Origin: Streptomyces aquilus
GTDB taxonomy: Bacteria > Actinomycetota > Actinomycetes > Streptomycetales > Streptomycetaceae
NCBI RefSeq assembly: GCF_003955715.1
Contig: NZ_CP034463.1
Location: 6,448,001 to 6,512,000 of the forward strand
Direction: 5' to 3'
Length of the DNA: 64,000 nt
Shown here one piece after another: positions 19,094-27,985 of this stretch. The notes under the pieces are model-generated. The model worked only from the letters and a program-made list of their open reading frames with translations, was not told the origin of the DNA and did no database searches. The position numbers were made by a program, and so were the translations under genes. Every line of letters begins with the position of its first letter. Within the stretch, counting starts at the first letter, position 1.

Positions 19094-20335
19094 ATGCCTC
19101 GTTGGAGGGCCTTGCCGGATGAACTGGATCCGCAGGTCAGGGAGTTCGCCAGCCAGCTGCGCCGGCTCGTGGACCGCAGCGGACTGAGCATCGCGGCGGT
19201 GGCCGACCGCACGGGCTACAGCAAGACGTCCTGGGAGCGTTATCTCAACGGCAGACTGCTCGCGCCCAAGGGTGCGATCGTCGCGCTGGCCGAGGTCACC
19301 GGCACCAATCCGATCCATCTGACCACGATGTGGGAGCTCGCCGAGCGCGCCTGGAGCCGCTCGGAGATGCGTCACGACATGACCATGGAGGCCATCCGGA
19401 TCTCCCAGGCGCGCGCCGCGCTCGGGGAGTTCGGGGCGCCGCCCGCCACTGCCAAGGGCAGCAAGACGGCCCGCAGGGGCGGCAGCGCCACGGCGACGCC
19501 GGGGGTGGCCGGGCCCGCGGGCGTGGCACCGACGGTGCCGCCGCAGCCGGCCTCGCCGGAGGTACGGGATTCCCCGGGAGTGCCGGGCACTTCAGGCGGG
19601 CAGGGCTCGCGCGCAGAGTCTTCGCAGGGGAGCCGGGAGAGCGGCGTCAACTCCTGGGGGCTCGCCGGGTACGCCGGGCCCTCGTCGACGGGCGGACGCG
19701 CCCCCGGCGGGCCGGCCTGGTCACCGACCGCGCAGTCGCCGTACGGCGAATCACCGCAGACGGCGTACGGCGAACCCCCGCAGAGCCCGCGTCCGGCCGG
19801 CGCACCCGGCTCCGGTGCGCCCGGTTCCGGCGGGACCGGCGGCAAGCGGCGGCTGACGATGTTCCTCGCGGGGGTCGTCGGCGTGCTCGTCGTCATCGCC
19901 GCGGCGTACTTCCTCACCGACGGCGGCGGCGACAAGAAGAACGAGGGCGGCAAGGCCTCCCCGTCCCCGACCGCCTCCACGCCCGCGAACCTGCCCGCCG
20001 GCGTCAAGTGCAGCGGTGACTCCTGCACGGGCAAGGACGCGGAGAGCATGGGTTGCAGCGGCGACCTGGTGACCACCGCCAAGACCGCCACCGTCGGCAC
20101 CACCGTCGTGGAGGTCCGCTACAGCAAGACGTGCGGTGCCGCGTGGGGCCGTATCACCGGGGGCGCGCAGGGTGACAAGGTCGCCGTGACCGTGGGCAAG
20201 GGCAAGCAGCAGACCGGCTCGATCACCACGGCGGGGGACACGATCGCGTACACCCCGATGGTGGCGGTGAAGGACGCGGGCGAGGCGAAGGCCTGCGCGA
20301 CGCTGGCCGCCGGGACGAAGGGGTGCACCCCGTAG
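19094..20335 (+). CDS. Membrane-anchored HTH protein with extracytoplasmic DUF2690-type domain
   Basis: 413 residues; ATG preceded by AGGGGGGAAG. Residues about 10-75 are an XRE-like HTH (FASQLRRLVDRSGLSIAAVADRTGYSKTSWERYL). Residues about 110-250 are a Pro/Gly/Ser linker. One membrane helix follows (MFLAGVVGVLVVIAAAYFL, about 255-275), then an exported C-terminal domain of about 110 residues with four cysteines (VKCSGDSCTGKDAESMGCSG; TCGAAW; KACATL), which resembles DUF2690/YjfA-like modules. The layout, DNA-binding inside and Cys domain outside, suggests a one-component transmembrane sensor-regulator. Its shorter paralogue lies directly upstream. Confidence 0.78.
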   Translation: MPRWRALPDELDPQVREFASQLRRLVDRSGLSIAAVADRTGYSKTSWERYLNGRLLAPKGAIVALAEVTGTNPIHLTTMWELAERAWSRSEMRHDMTMEAIRISQARAALGEFGAPPATAKGSKTARRGGSATATPGVAGPAGVAPTVPPQPASPEVRDSPGVPGTSGGQGSRAESSQGSRESGVNSWGLAGYAGPSSTGGRAPGGPAWSPTAQSPYGESPQTAYGEPPQSPRPAGAPGSGAPGSGGTGGKRRLTMFLAGVVGVLVVIAAAYFLTDGGGDKKNEGGKASPSPTASTPANLPAGVKCSGDSCTGKDAESMGCSGDLVTTAKTATVGTTVVEVRYSKTCGAAWGRITGGAQGDKVAVTVGKGKQQTGSITTAGDTIAYTPMVAVKDAGEAKACATLAAGTKGCTP

Positions 20336-20349
20336 TCACCCGTGGCTGA

Positions 20350-21675
<1,326 letters not shown>

Positions 21676-21800
21676 GCCACGCGCTCCGCGTCACAAGCCT
21701 GCACGGGCCCTGTTCCGGTTTCATCCGGGGCGGGGCCCGCGCCCGTTTTCACCGCTACCGTCAAGAACGTTACCCGCCAAGGTGATTCGGGGGGTTCGCG

Positions 21801-22748
21801 ATGAGCGGCTGGAACGGCGACGGCGGTGGCTACAGCTCGGGTTCCGACGAGCACGAGCCCAGCGAGGACAGAGGCCAGGCGGCCTGGGGCGCCCAGCAGG
21901 GGCCGCCCGGTGCGCTGCCGCCGTGGGCGGAGGCGGAGACGCAGACGTCGTATACACCGCCGTCGCACACGCCGCCGTGGGTCACACCCACGCCCCAGCC
22001 GCCACCGCAGCAGCCGTACGTCCAGCCGCCTCCGCCTTCGCCGCCGTCTCCTGGCCCGCGCCGCCTGCTGGTGATCCTCACCGCGATGGTCGTGCTGGGC
22101 TCGGGCGTCGGTGCCGGGGTGTGGTTCCTGACCCGTGACGGTGGGGTGGGCGCCCATGCCACACCGGGTCCGAGCGTGGTCGTCACGACGTCCACCCCGA
22201 CGTCCGCCCCGACGCAGGCGGCCCCTTCGATCCCCCCTTCGATCACCCCGTCGGTCACTCCCCAGGAATCGCCTCCCGCGTCGCCGAGCACCGCCCCCGG
22301 CTACCGCCTCGCCGACGACCCCGTCGGCTACTCGATCGTCGTCCCCGAGGGCTGGACCCGCAGACAGAAGCAGGGCGAGAAGGCCCCGGTGGTCTTCTAC
22401 GACGCCCCCGACGACGGCCGCCAGCTACAGATCTTCCGGCTGGCCGAGGACAGCCCGGCCGAGTCCCTGCACCAGGCCGAGAACGACCCCGGCTTCGGCT
22501 TCGCCCACCAGCCCGGCTACCAGGCCCTCGAACGCGACGAGGACTCCACCTGGTCGGAGCTCACCTACCGCTACGACGACGAGGACAAGGGCGCTCGGCA
22601 GGTGATCGACCATCGGTTCGAGGCGGCTGACGGCAGGTACTACGCGATCCGCGCCAGCGGCCCCGAGGATCTGTCCCCCGCCCAGGTCCGCGAACCGCTC
22701 AGCATGGCCCTGAGCTCGTTCTGCCCTACGGGACAGGAGTGTTCGTAG
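21801..22748 (+). CDS. Membrane-anchored protein with exported C-terminal domain
   Basis: 315 residues; ATG at 21801 behind a GGGGGG stretch. Residues 1-85 are Gly/Pro/Gln-rich and cytoplasmic, with a PPPPSPPSP run. One membrane helix follows (LLVILTAMVVLGSGVGAGVWFL, about 89-110), then a Thr/Pro/Ser linker (about 120-160) and a folded domain of about 150 residues (GYRLADDPVGYSIVVPEGWTRR to the end) resembling the conserved domain of Streptomyces serine/threonine-kinase-like or LppA-type secreted proteins. There is no kinase domain. Function is unknown. Its end overlaps the convergent MFS gene by 23 bases. Confidence 0.7.
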   Translation: MSGWNGDGGGYSSGSDEHEPSEDRGQAAWGAQQGPPGALPPWAEAETQTSYTPPSHTPPWVTPTPQPPPQQPYVQPPPPSPPSPGPRRLLVILTAMVVLGSGVGAGVWFLTRDGGVGAHATPGPSVVVTTSTPTSAPTQAAPSIPPSITPSVTPQESPPASPSTAPGYRLADDPVGYSIVVPEGWTRRQKQGEKAPVVFYDAPDDGRQLQIFRLAEDSPAESLHQAENDPGFGFAHQPGYQALERDEDSTWSELTYRYDDEDKGARQVIDHRFEAADGRYYAIRASGPEDLSPAQVREPLSMALSSFCPTGQECS

Positions 22749-24129
22749 GGGTACGGGCCTCGGTCCGCCCGGTCACCGGGGCCTTCGCCCCGCGGTACTC
22801 CATGACGACCACCGCCGTCGCGGCCAGGACCAGGGCCGCCACCGTGCGCAGGGCCGGGCCCATGCCGTGGGCGAGGTCCGGGTGGTGGGCGAGGGCCGTG
22901 CCGGTGACCGCCACGCCCAGGGCAGCGCCGAGTTCGCGGGCCGAGGTGCCCAGGCCCGAGGCCAGGCCTGCCTGGTGGGGTGGCAGGGACGTGGCGGTGG
23001 TGAGGGTGAGCGCGGGCATGGACAGGCCCGTGCCGACCGAGATCACCAGGAGCCAGCAGGCGTAAAGGGGATAGGGCGTTCCCGCGTCCGCCGTGGACGC
23101 GCCCAGCAGGCCGAGGCCGATGAGCGCGAGGCCGCCGCCGATGACCGGGCGGGGGTGCGGCGCCCAGCGCGCCGCCAGCTTCGGCACCAGCGCCATGCCG
23201 ACGATCAGCGGCACGATCGCGACGCCGGTGACGGCGGGACCGTACTCCTTCACGCCTTGCAGGTACTGCGAGTTGACGAAGAAGAGGGCGAAGAGGCCGA
23301 AGAAGCCGGTGGCCAGCCCCAGGGTGCCCGCGCGCAGCCGGGGGGACGCGACGAAGACGCGCGGGTCGATCAGGGGCCTGCGGGCGCGTCGGGCGTACGT
23401 CGTGAAGCCGGCCACCAGCAGGGCGCCCGTGGCGAAGACGCCGAGGATGCGCGGAGAGGCCCAGCCGTAGGTGGGGCCCTCGATGATGCCGAACAGGACC
23501 GCCAGCAGGCCCGCGGTGAGGAGCAGGGTGCCCGCCGGGTCGAGCGTGCTGTGCGGGGAGCGGGGTGTGCGCGGGGTGGTGACGGCGACGGCCGTCGCGA
23601 GGAGCGCGGCCAGCGGGACCATCGCCGCGAACAGGGCCCGCCAGCTGAGGAACTGGCCGGCCAGCCCGCCGCCGAGGTTGCCCAGCATGCCGCCGACACC
23701 GATCGCCAGCGTCCAGGAGGCCATCGCACGGGCCCGCCCCTCGGGGCCCGCGAGATGCAGCAGGATCGACATCGTCGCCGGGGTGATCAGCGCGGCGCCC
23801 GTCCCGCACGCCGCCCGGCCCGCGATCAGCAGCGCCGGGCCGGGGGCGAGGGCACTGGTGGCGGCGCCCGCGGCGAACAGGGCGAGACCGGCGAGGAGCG
23901 CGCCCTTGCGGCCGTACCGGTCGCCGAGCGCGCCCGCCGGGATGAGCAGGCCCGCGAAGGCGATGACGTAGGCGTCGACGGTCCACAGGATCTCGGTGTG
24001 CGAGGGATGCAGGGCGGACGAACTCAGCTGCGGGATGAGGAGGTTGACGGCCGCGACCATGCTCTGGGCGACCAGGACACAGGCGCAGACGGCGAGCAGG
24101 GTGGACCGTTTCAGGGCGTGCGAGGGCAT
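22726..24129 (-). CDS. MFS transporter, DHA2-like drug exporter family
   Basis: 467 residues with about 14 hydrophobic helices. The N-terminal motif A is GALGDRYGRKGALLAGLALF, and the motif C-like GVGGMLGNLGGGLAGQ occurs in helix 5, typical of proton-driven multidrug exporters (SmvA/EmrB group). The start ATG has GGAG upstream (GGAGGAGCC on the minus strand). It is divergent from a LysR regulator across 93 bp carrying palindromes, so it is probably the regulated target. Its substrate cannot be told from sequence. Confidence 0.9.
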   Translation of the reverse strand: MPSHALKRSTLLAVCACVLVAQSMVAAVNLLIPQLSSSALHPSHTEILWTVDAYVIAFAGLLIPAGALGDRYGRKGALLAGLALFAAGAATSALAPGPALLIAGRAACGTGAALITPATMSILLHLAGPEGRARAMASWTLAIGVGGMLGNLGGGLAGQFLSWRALFAAMVPLAALLATAVAVTTPRTPRSPHSTLDPAGTLLLTAGLLAVLFGIIEGPTYGWASPRILGVFATGALLVAGFTTYARRARRPLIDPRVFVASPRLRAGTLGLATGFFGLFALFFVNSQYLQGVKEYGPAVTGVAIVPLIVGMALVPKLAARWAPHPRPVIGGGLALIGLGLLGASTADAGTPYPLYACWLLVISVGTGLSMPALTLTTATSLPPHQAGLASGLGTSARELGAALGVAVTGTALAHHPDLAHGMGPALRTVAALVLAATAVVVMEYRGAKAPVTGRTEARTPTNTPVP

Positions 24130-24222
24130 GGCTCCTCCGGGGAGCGGGCGTTGGTCTGGGATGCGCTCTCACCGTAGGGTCGGAGGTGTCCTGCACTCCA
24201 GTGCAAGCTTTGCAAGGGATGG
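24130..24222. promoter_or_regulatory. Divergent MFS/LysR promoter with two overlapping palindromes
   Basis: TGCAC-N4-GTGCA (24192-24205) fits the LysR-type T-N11-A box, and it overlaps a second palindrome TGCAA-N3-TTGCA (24202-24214). Both lie directly upstream of the lysR ATG. They are strong candidates for the operator of the LysR protein acting on itself and the exporter. Confidence 0.6.
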
Positions 24223-25161
24223 ATGCGTGTGGCGCAATCCGGGAATCTGGATCTGAATCTGCTGGTCGCGCTCGATGCGCTGCTGGAGGAGCAGAGCGTG
24301 GGCGGCGCCGCCCGGCGGCTGCATCTGTCCGAGCCCGCCATGTCGCGCACCCTCGGCCGCATCCGCAAGGCGCTCGGTGACCCCGTGCTGGTGCGGGCCG
24401 GGCGGCAGATGGTGCCGACGCCGCGCGCGCTCGCCGTACGGGCCGAGGTGAGCGCGGTGGTGGAGCGGGCGCGGGCGTTGTTCGCGCCGGGGCGGGACAC
24501 CGATCTGCGCACGGTGGAACGGACGTTCACCCTCCTCGGGCACGACGCGATCGCCGCCTCCCACGGCCCGGCCCTGTTCGCCCGGGCCGCCGCCGAGGCG
24601 CCCGGCATCCGCATCCGGTACCTCGGCGAGAGCCATGTCGACGCGCCGTTCCTGCGCGAGGGGACCGCCGACCTGGAGGTCGGGGTGGTGGACCAGACGC
24701 AGCCCGAGGTGCATGCGGAGACACTGCTGGAGGACCGTATGGTCGGCGTCGTACGGGCCGGACACCCTTTTCTGGAAGGGGAGTTGACGGCGGAGCGGTT
24801 CGCGACGGAGGCCGACCACCTGATCGTCTCCCGGCGGGGCAAGCTGCACGGTCCGATCGACGCCGCGCTCGCCGAACTCGGTCTGGAACGGCGGGTGGTG
24901 GGGTCGGTCGGGACCTATCCGTCGTCGCTGTTCGTCGTCCGCGACACCGACCTGGTCGGCCTGATCACCACCTGGGCCCGGCCCCTCGCCGACAGTCTGG
25001 GCCTGGTCACCTTCGACATCCCGCTGCACCTGCCGCCGCTGCGGCTGGGGTTGGCGTGGCATCCACGGCACGACGCCGATCCGGCCCATGCCTGGCTGCG
25101 CCGGACCGTACGGGAGTTGATGGCCGACTGGACGGCCGGGCGGGCGGAAGGAGGGGCATAG
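24223..25161 (+). CDS. LysR family transcriptional regulator
   Basis: 312 residues. The N-terminal winged HTH (LNLLVALDALLEEQSVGGAARRLHLSEPAMSRTLGRIRKALGDPVLVRAG) is classic LysR, close to the NodD/LinR-like branch. The effector-binding domain covers residues about 90-300. It should regulate the divergent MFS exporter and itself through the palindromes just upstream. The start ATG has AGGGATGG just before it. The stop codon TAG is the first triplet of a 30-bp tandem repeat array. Confidence 0.92.
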   Translation: MRVAQSGNLDLNLLVALDALLEEQSVGGAARRLHLSEPAMSRTLGRIRKALGDPVLVRAGRQMVPTPRALAVRAEVSAVVERARALFAPGRDTDLRTVERTFTLLGHDAIAASHGPALFARAAAEAPGIRIRYLGESHVDAPFLREGTADLEVGVVDQTQPEVHAETLLEDRMVGVVRAGHPFLEGELTAERFATEADHLIVSRRGKLHGPIDAALAELGLERRVVGSVGTYPSSLFVVRDTDLVGLITTWARPLADSLGLVTFDIPLHLPPLRLGLAWHPRHDADPAHAWLRRTVRELMADWTAGRAEGGA

Positions 25162-25330
25162 TCCGGAAGGGGGCTTCAGGGACAGCCCTAGCCCGGAAGG
25201 GGGCTTCAGGGACAGCCCTAGCCCGGAAGGGGGCTTCAGGGACAGCCCTAGTCCGGAAGGGGGCTTCAGGCATAGCCCTAGTCCGGAAGGGGGCTACAGG
25301 CACAGCCCTAGCCCGGAAGGGGCTACAGCC
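25159..25330. repeat. 30-bp tandem repeat array spanning the stop codons of two convergent genes
   Basis: There are about 5.7 copies of a 30-bp unit starting TAG(T/C)CCGGAAGG and continuing GGGCTTCAGGGACAGCCC. Copies begin at 25159, 25189, 25219, 25249, 25279 and 25309. The first unit begins exactly with the LysR TAG; the last includes the CTA that is the stop of the minus-strand MarR-GNAT gene. Each unit has a short inverted repeat GGGCT/AGCCC. There are no spacers, so it is not CRISPR. Confidence 0.9.
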
Positions 25331-26204
25331 GTTTCTCGAACCAGTGGTCGGCGTAGACGTGGTCCACGTACGCCGGGATCTCCGTGTACCCGCACGCCCG
25401 GTACATCGCCTGCGCCTCGGTGAGGGTGGCGTGCGTGTCGAGGCGCAGGAGCGTGAGGCCGCGCGCGGCGGCCTCGGCTTCCAGCGCCGCGAGCAGCCGG
25501 CGGGCCAGGCCCAGGCGGCGGGCGTCCCGGTGCACCCACACGTGCCGGAGCTCGCCGACGCCCGGCTCCAGGCGGCGCAGCGCCCCGCAGCCGACCGGGC
25601 GGCCCTCCTCGTACGCCACGAAGAACGCGCCCGCCGTACCGGACACCTCCTCCGGGCCGACGAGGTCGGACTTGTCGAAGCCCTCGGGGAAGCGGGCGTC
25701 GATGTCGGCGGCGTAGGCGTCCAGGCAGGCGCGGGCGTCCGGGGCGGCGCCGTCGACGAGGGTGACGGTGATGGCCGCCAGGCGCAGCAGGCGCTGGGCG
25801 GTGGCCATGGCCGCGGTCAGCTCGGCGCGCTGGTCGGCGGTGAGGCCTTCGAGGAGGCCGGCGGCGAGGGCGTTCGCCCGCCGGTTCTGCTCTTTCAGCT
25901 CGGCCCGCCCGGCGGGGGTCGGTTCGACCATCCGCAGCCGGTTGTCGTCGGGGTGCGCGCTCAGCCGGACCAGGCCCTGCGCCTCCAGGGCCTTCGCCAT
26001 CCGGCTCAGATAGCCGGCGTCCAGGCCGAGGCGGGTGCGCAGCTCGCGCAGGGAGGCCCCGTCCCCGATCTCGAACAGCAGCCGGGCCTCGCCGAGGGGG
26101 CGGTCCTGGCCGAGGTAGTGGTCGTCGAGGGCGCCGATCCGGCGGGTGAAGTAGCGGTTGAACCGACGGAGGCTGGTGACGTGGTCCGCTGACACTGGGT
26201 CCAT
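25323..26204 (-). CDS. MarR - GNAT acetyltransferase fusion protein
   Basis: 293 residues. Residues 1-145 are a MarR-type winged HTH (LGEARLLFEIGDGASLRELRTRLGLDAGYLSRMAKALEAQGLVRL, then HPDDNRLRMVEPTPAG). Residues about 150-293 are a GNAT acetyltransferase (VAYEEGRPVGCGALRRL; acetyl-CoA loop RRLGLARRLLAALE; YRACGYTEIP). Such fusions are known in actinobacteria; what they acetylate is mostly unknown. A perfect 18-bp palindrome with AGTCAA half-sites lies 5 bases before its ATG, so it is probably autoregulated. It follows the WYL gene in the same direction with a 16-base gap. Confidence 0.9.
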   Translation of the reverse strand: MDPVSADHVTSLRRFNRYFTRRIGALDDHYLGQDRPLGEARLLFEIGDGASLRELRTRLGLDAGYLSRMAKALEAQGLVRLSAHPDDNRLRMVEPTPAGRAELKEQNRRANALAAGLLEGLTADQRAELTAAMATAQRLLRLAAITVTLVDGAAPDARACLDAYAADIDARFPEGFDKSDLVGPEEVSGTAGAFFVAYEEGRPVGCGALRRLEPGVGELRHVWVHRDARRLGLARRLLAALEAEAAARGLTLLRLDTHATLTEAQAMYRACGYTEIPAYVDHVYADHWFEKRL

Positions 26205-26208
26205 AGTT

Positions 26209-26226
26209 CTTTGACTTTAGTCAAAG
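26209..26226. promoter_or_regulatory. 18-bp palindromic operator before the MarR-GNAT gene
   Basis: CTTTGACT-TT-AGTCAAAG is a perfect 8+2+8 palindrome and AT-rich for this genome. It covers the WYL stop codon (TCA at 26221-26223 on the plus strand) and ends 5 bases from the MarR-GNAT start. Half-sites TTGACT/AGTCAA are typical of MarR-family operators. Confidence 0.7.
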
Positions 26227-27192
26227 GTTTTCGGTTTGGGTAGGGTGCCCGGCCGCCGTCAGGAGCCTGCGTGCCAGCGCCTGCGCCGCATCCCGCAGCT
26301 CCCGCGGAGCCACGATCCGGAACGCGACCGGGAGCTCCGTGAGCTGCCGGACGTACCACTCCGGCTCATCCGTCGTCGCCAGCAGCCGGGTGGTGCGCGC
26401 GTCGAGCGGCTCGGCGCGGCCGAGGCTGCGCGGCAGCCACTGGGCGACGAGGTCGGCAGGGGCCTCGACGACGACCTCCACCTCGTACGACCAGCCGTCG
26501 GCGAGGTGCGCTTCGAGGGTGTCGAGCGGGTCTAGGCCCTCGGGCGGCGTGAACGTCCCCTCCAGGACGGTCACTTCGGCGATCCGGTCGACGCGCAGCA
26601 CGCGGCGGGCCTCGGCGGTGTGCGACCAGCACAGCAGGTACCAGCGGCCGTGGCGGACGGCGACGGCCCACGGGTCGACCTCCATGGGGCGTACACCCTT
26701 CGCGCCCAGGTCGTAGGCGACGCGGAGCCGGTGCCGGTCGGTGGCTGCCTGGACGAGGGCGGCCGTGGTGGCGGGGTCGGGGGCGGTGGCTTCCGGGCCC
26801 TTGGTGCGCACCCTGCGGACCGCCTCCGCCGGGTGCGCGACCGGCGCGGGCAGCACCCGCACGATCTTGCCGAGCGCGCCGCCCACCGGGCCGGTCGGGT
26901 CGGCCGCGTCGTGATGGCCTTCCAGCACCGCCATGACCAGCGCCAACGCCTCCTCCGACGTGAACATCAGGGGCGGCACGCGCAGCCCGCGGCCGACGCG
27001 GTAGCCGCCGTAGGGCCCCCGCGTGGACTCCACGGGGATGCCGGCCTCGCGCAGGATGCCCACGTAGCGGCGGGCGGCGCGCTCGGAGACGCCGAGGTGG
27101 GCGGCGAGGCGGTCGGCGGTGATGCCGGGGCTGTTCTGGAGGAGTTCGAGGGTGCGCAGGGCGCGGGCGGTGGGGCTGTCGTCGTGGGGCAT
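26221..27192 (-). CDS. WYL domain transcriptional regulator (DeoR-like HTH)
   Basis: 323 residues. The N-terminal HTH is TARALRTLELLQNSPGITADRLAAHLGVSERAARRYVGILREAG, then the linker ESTRGPYGGYRVGRGLRVPPLMF. The WYL core is about residues 140-215 (LRVAYDLG..VDPWAVAVRHGRWYLLCWS, RVDRIAEVTVLEG), and a WCX-type C-terminal domain follows. WYL proteins sense small or nucleic-acid ligands. It is divergent from the DinB-like gene across a spacer with a 22-bp direct repeat, a likely binding site. Confidence 0.92.
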   Translation of the reverse strand: MPHDDSPTARALRTLELLQNSPGITADRLAAHLGVSERAARRYVGILREAGIPVESTRGPYGGYRVGRGLRVPPLMFTSEEALALVMAVLEGHHDAADPTGPVGGALGKIVRVLPAPVAHPAEAVRRVRTKGPEATAPDPATTAALVQAATDRHRLRVAYDLGAKGVRPMEVDPWAVAVRHGRWYLLCWSHTAEARRVLRVDRIAEVTVLEGTFTPPEGLDPLDTLEAHLADGWSYEVEVVVEAPADLVAQWLPRSLGRAEPLDARTTRLLATTDEPEWYVRQLTELPVAFRIVAPRELRDAAQALARRLLTAAGHPTQTENL

Positions 27193-27266
27193 GGGGAGGT
27201 GCTTGTCCTGCCGGTCGGGGGGTCCGGGGGTGAGTTCCGGTCCGTGATGGTGCGGGCGGGTTCCCG

Positions 27267-27310
27267 GTGATTCCGGTCGTGGATCGTCGTGATTCCGGTC
27301 GTGGATCGTC
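27267..27310. promoter_or_regulatory. 22-bp direct repeat in the WYL/DinB divergent promoter
   Basis: Two identical adjacent 22-bp copies (27267-27288 and 27289-27310; core ATTCCGGTCGTGGATCGTC) lie between the divergent genes. A 22-bp spacing places both copies on the same face of the helix, as expected for cooperative binding. A recent slippage duplication is the alternative. Confidence 0.55.
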
Positions 27311-27335
27311 CGGAATGGACCGTAGCGTGCTTCCC

Positions 27336-27890
27336 ATGAGCGAGGAGATTCTTCTGGAGCCGCCCGTCGCGGGCAGCGAGGCCGACACGCTGATCGGGTC
27401 CCTGGAGCGGCAGCGCAGGACGTTCGCCTGGAAGTGCGAGGGGCTGGACGCGGCCGCGCTGCGCACCCGGCTCGCCCCCTCGGCGATCACGCTGGGCGGG
27501 CTGCTCAAGCATCTGGCACTGGTGGAGGCCGACTACTTCACCCTGCGGCTGCTGGGAGAGGACCCGGGCGCGCCCTGGAACACCGTGGACTGGGAGGCGG
27601 AGCCCGGCTGGGACTGGCGCTCGGCCGCGGAGGACACGCCCGAGCAGCTGTACGCGCTGTGGGGGGCCGCGGTGGCCCGCTCCCGGGCCAACGTCCGGAA
27701 GGTCCTCGCGGAGGGCGGGCTCGATCAGCTCGCCCACTACACCGGCCGGAACGGGGACTCGCCGAGCCTGCGCCGCATCCTCGCGGACCTGATCGAGGAG
27801 TACGCCCGCCATGTGGGGCAGGCCGATCTGATCCGGGAGTCGATCGACGGGCGGGTGGGGGAGGACCCGCCGGCCGGGTTCACTTACTGA
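27336..27890 (+). CDS. DinB / DUF664 family protein
   Basis: 184 residues. The four-helix DinB fold is indicated by LKHLALVEADYFTLRLLGE (a metal-binding His in helix 2) and by LRRILADLIEEYARHVGQADLIRESIDG (a His near the C-terminus). Actinobacterial relatives include DUF664 and mycothiol-dependent enzymes; a thiol-transferase or metal-dependent hydrolase role is possible but not shown. I chose the ATG at 27336. TAGCGT at 27323-27328 lies 7 bases before it and there is no Shine-Dalgarno sequence, so the transcript is probably leaderless. An in-frame ATG at 27315 is the alternative. Its last codons are inside a 27-bp tandem repeat. Confidence 0.85.
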   Translation: MSEEILLEPPVAGSEADTLIGSLERQRRTFAWKCEGLDAAALRTRLAPSAITLGGLLKHLALVEADYFTLRLLGEDPGAPWNTVDWEAEPGWDWRSAAEDTPEQLYALWGAAVARSRANVRKVLAEGGLDQLAHYTGRNGDSPSLRRILADLIEEYARHVGQADLIRESIDGRVGEDPPAGFTY

Positions 27891-27975
27891 GGGCCGGCGG
27901 CCGGGTTCACCTGCTGAGGGCCGCCGGCCGGGTTCACCTGCTGAGGGCCGGCGCCGGGTTCACCTGCTGGGGCCC
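27871..27975. repeat. 27-bp tandem repeat array over the DinB stop codon
   Basis: Three full units of 27 bp (27871, 27898, 27925) and a partial fourth (27952-27975) share CGGCCGGGTTCACCTGCTGA; the first copy reads CACTTACTGA and contains the real stop of the DinB gene. Each unit has CCGGCC/GGCCGG arms able to form a hairpin. Only the first copy is translated. Confidence 0.88.
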
Positions 27976-27985
27976 TCGGCCTCCG

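Noticed and set aside
18858..19187. 109-codon frame between the two HTH genes
   Set aside because: No Shine-Dalgarno sequence, no domain, and it runs out of frame into the next gene's HTH codons.
25007..25303. Minus-strand peptide of decapeptide repeats (PEAPFR type)
   Set aside because: It arises only because the 30-bp repeat is a multiple of three; it overlaps lysR and has no start signal. It is kept as a note under the repeat finding.
25159..25330. CRISPR-like array
   Set aside because: The 30-bp units are directly adjacent without unique spacers and no cas genes are in the window; it is a plain tandem repeat.
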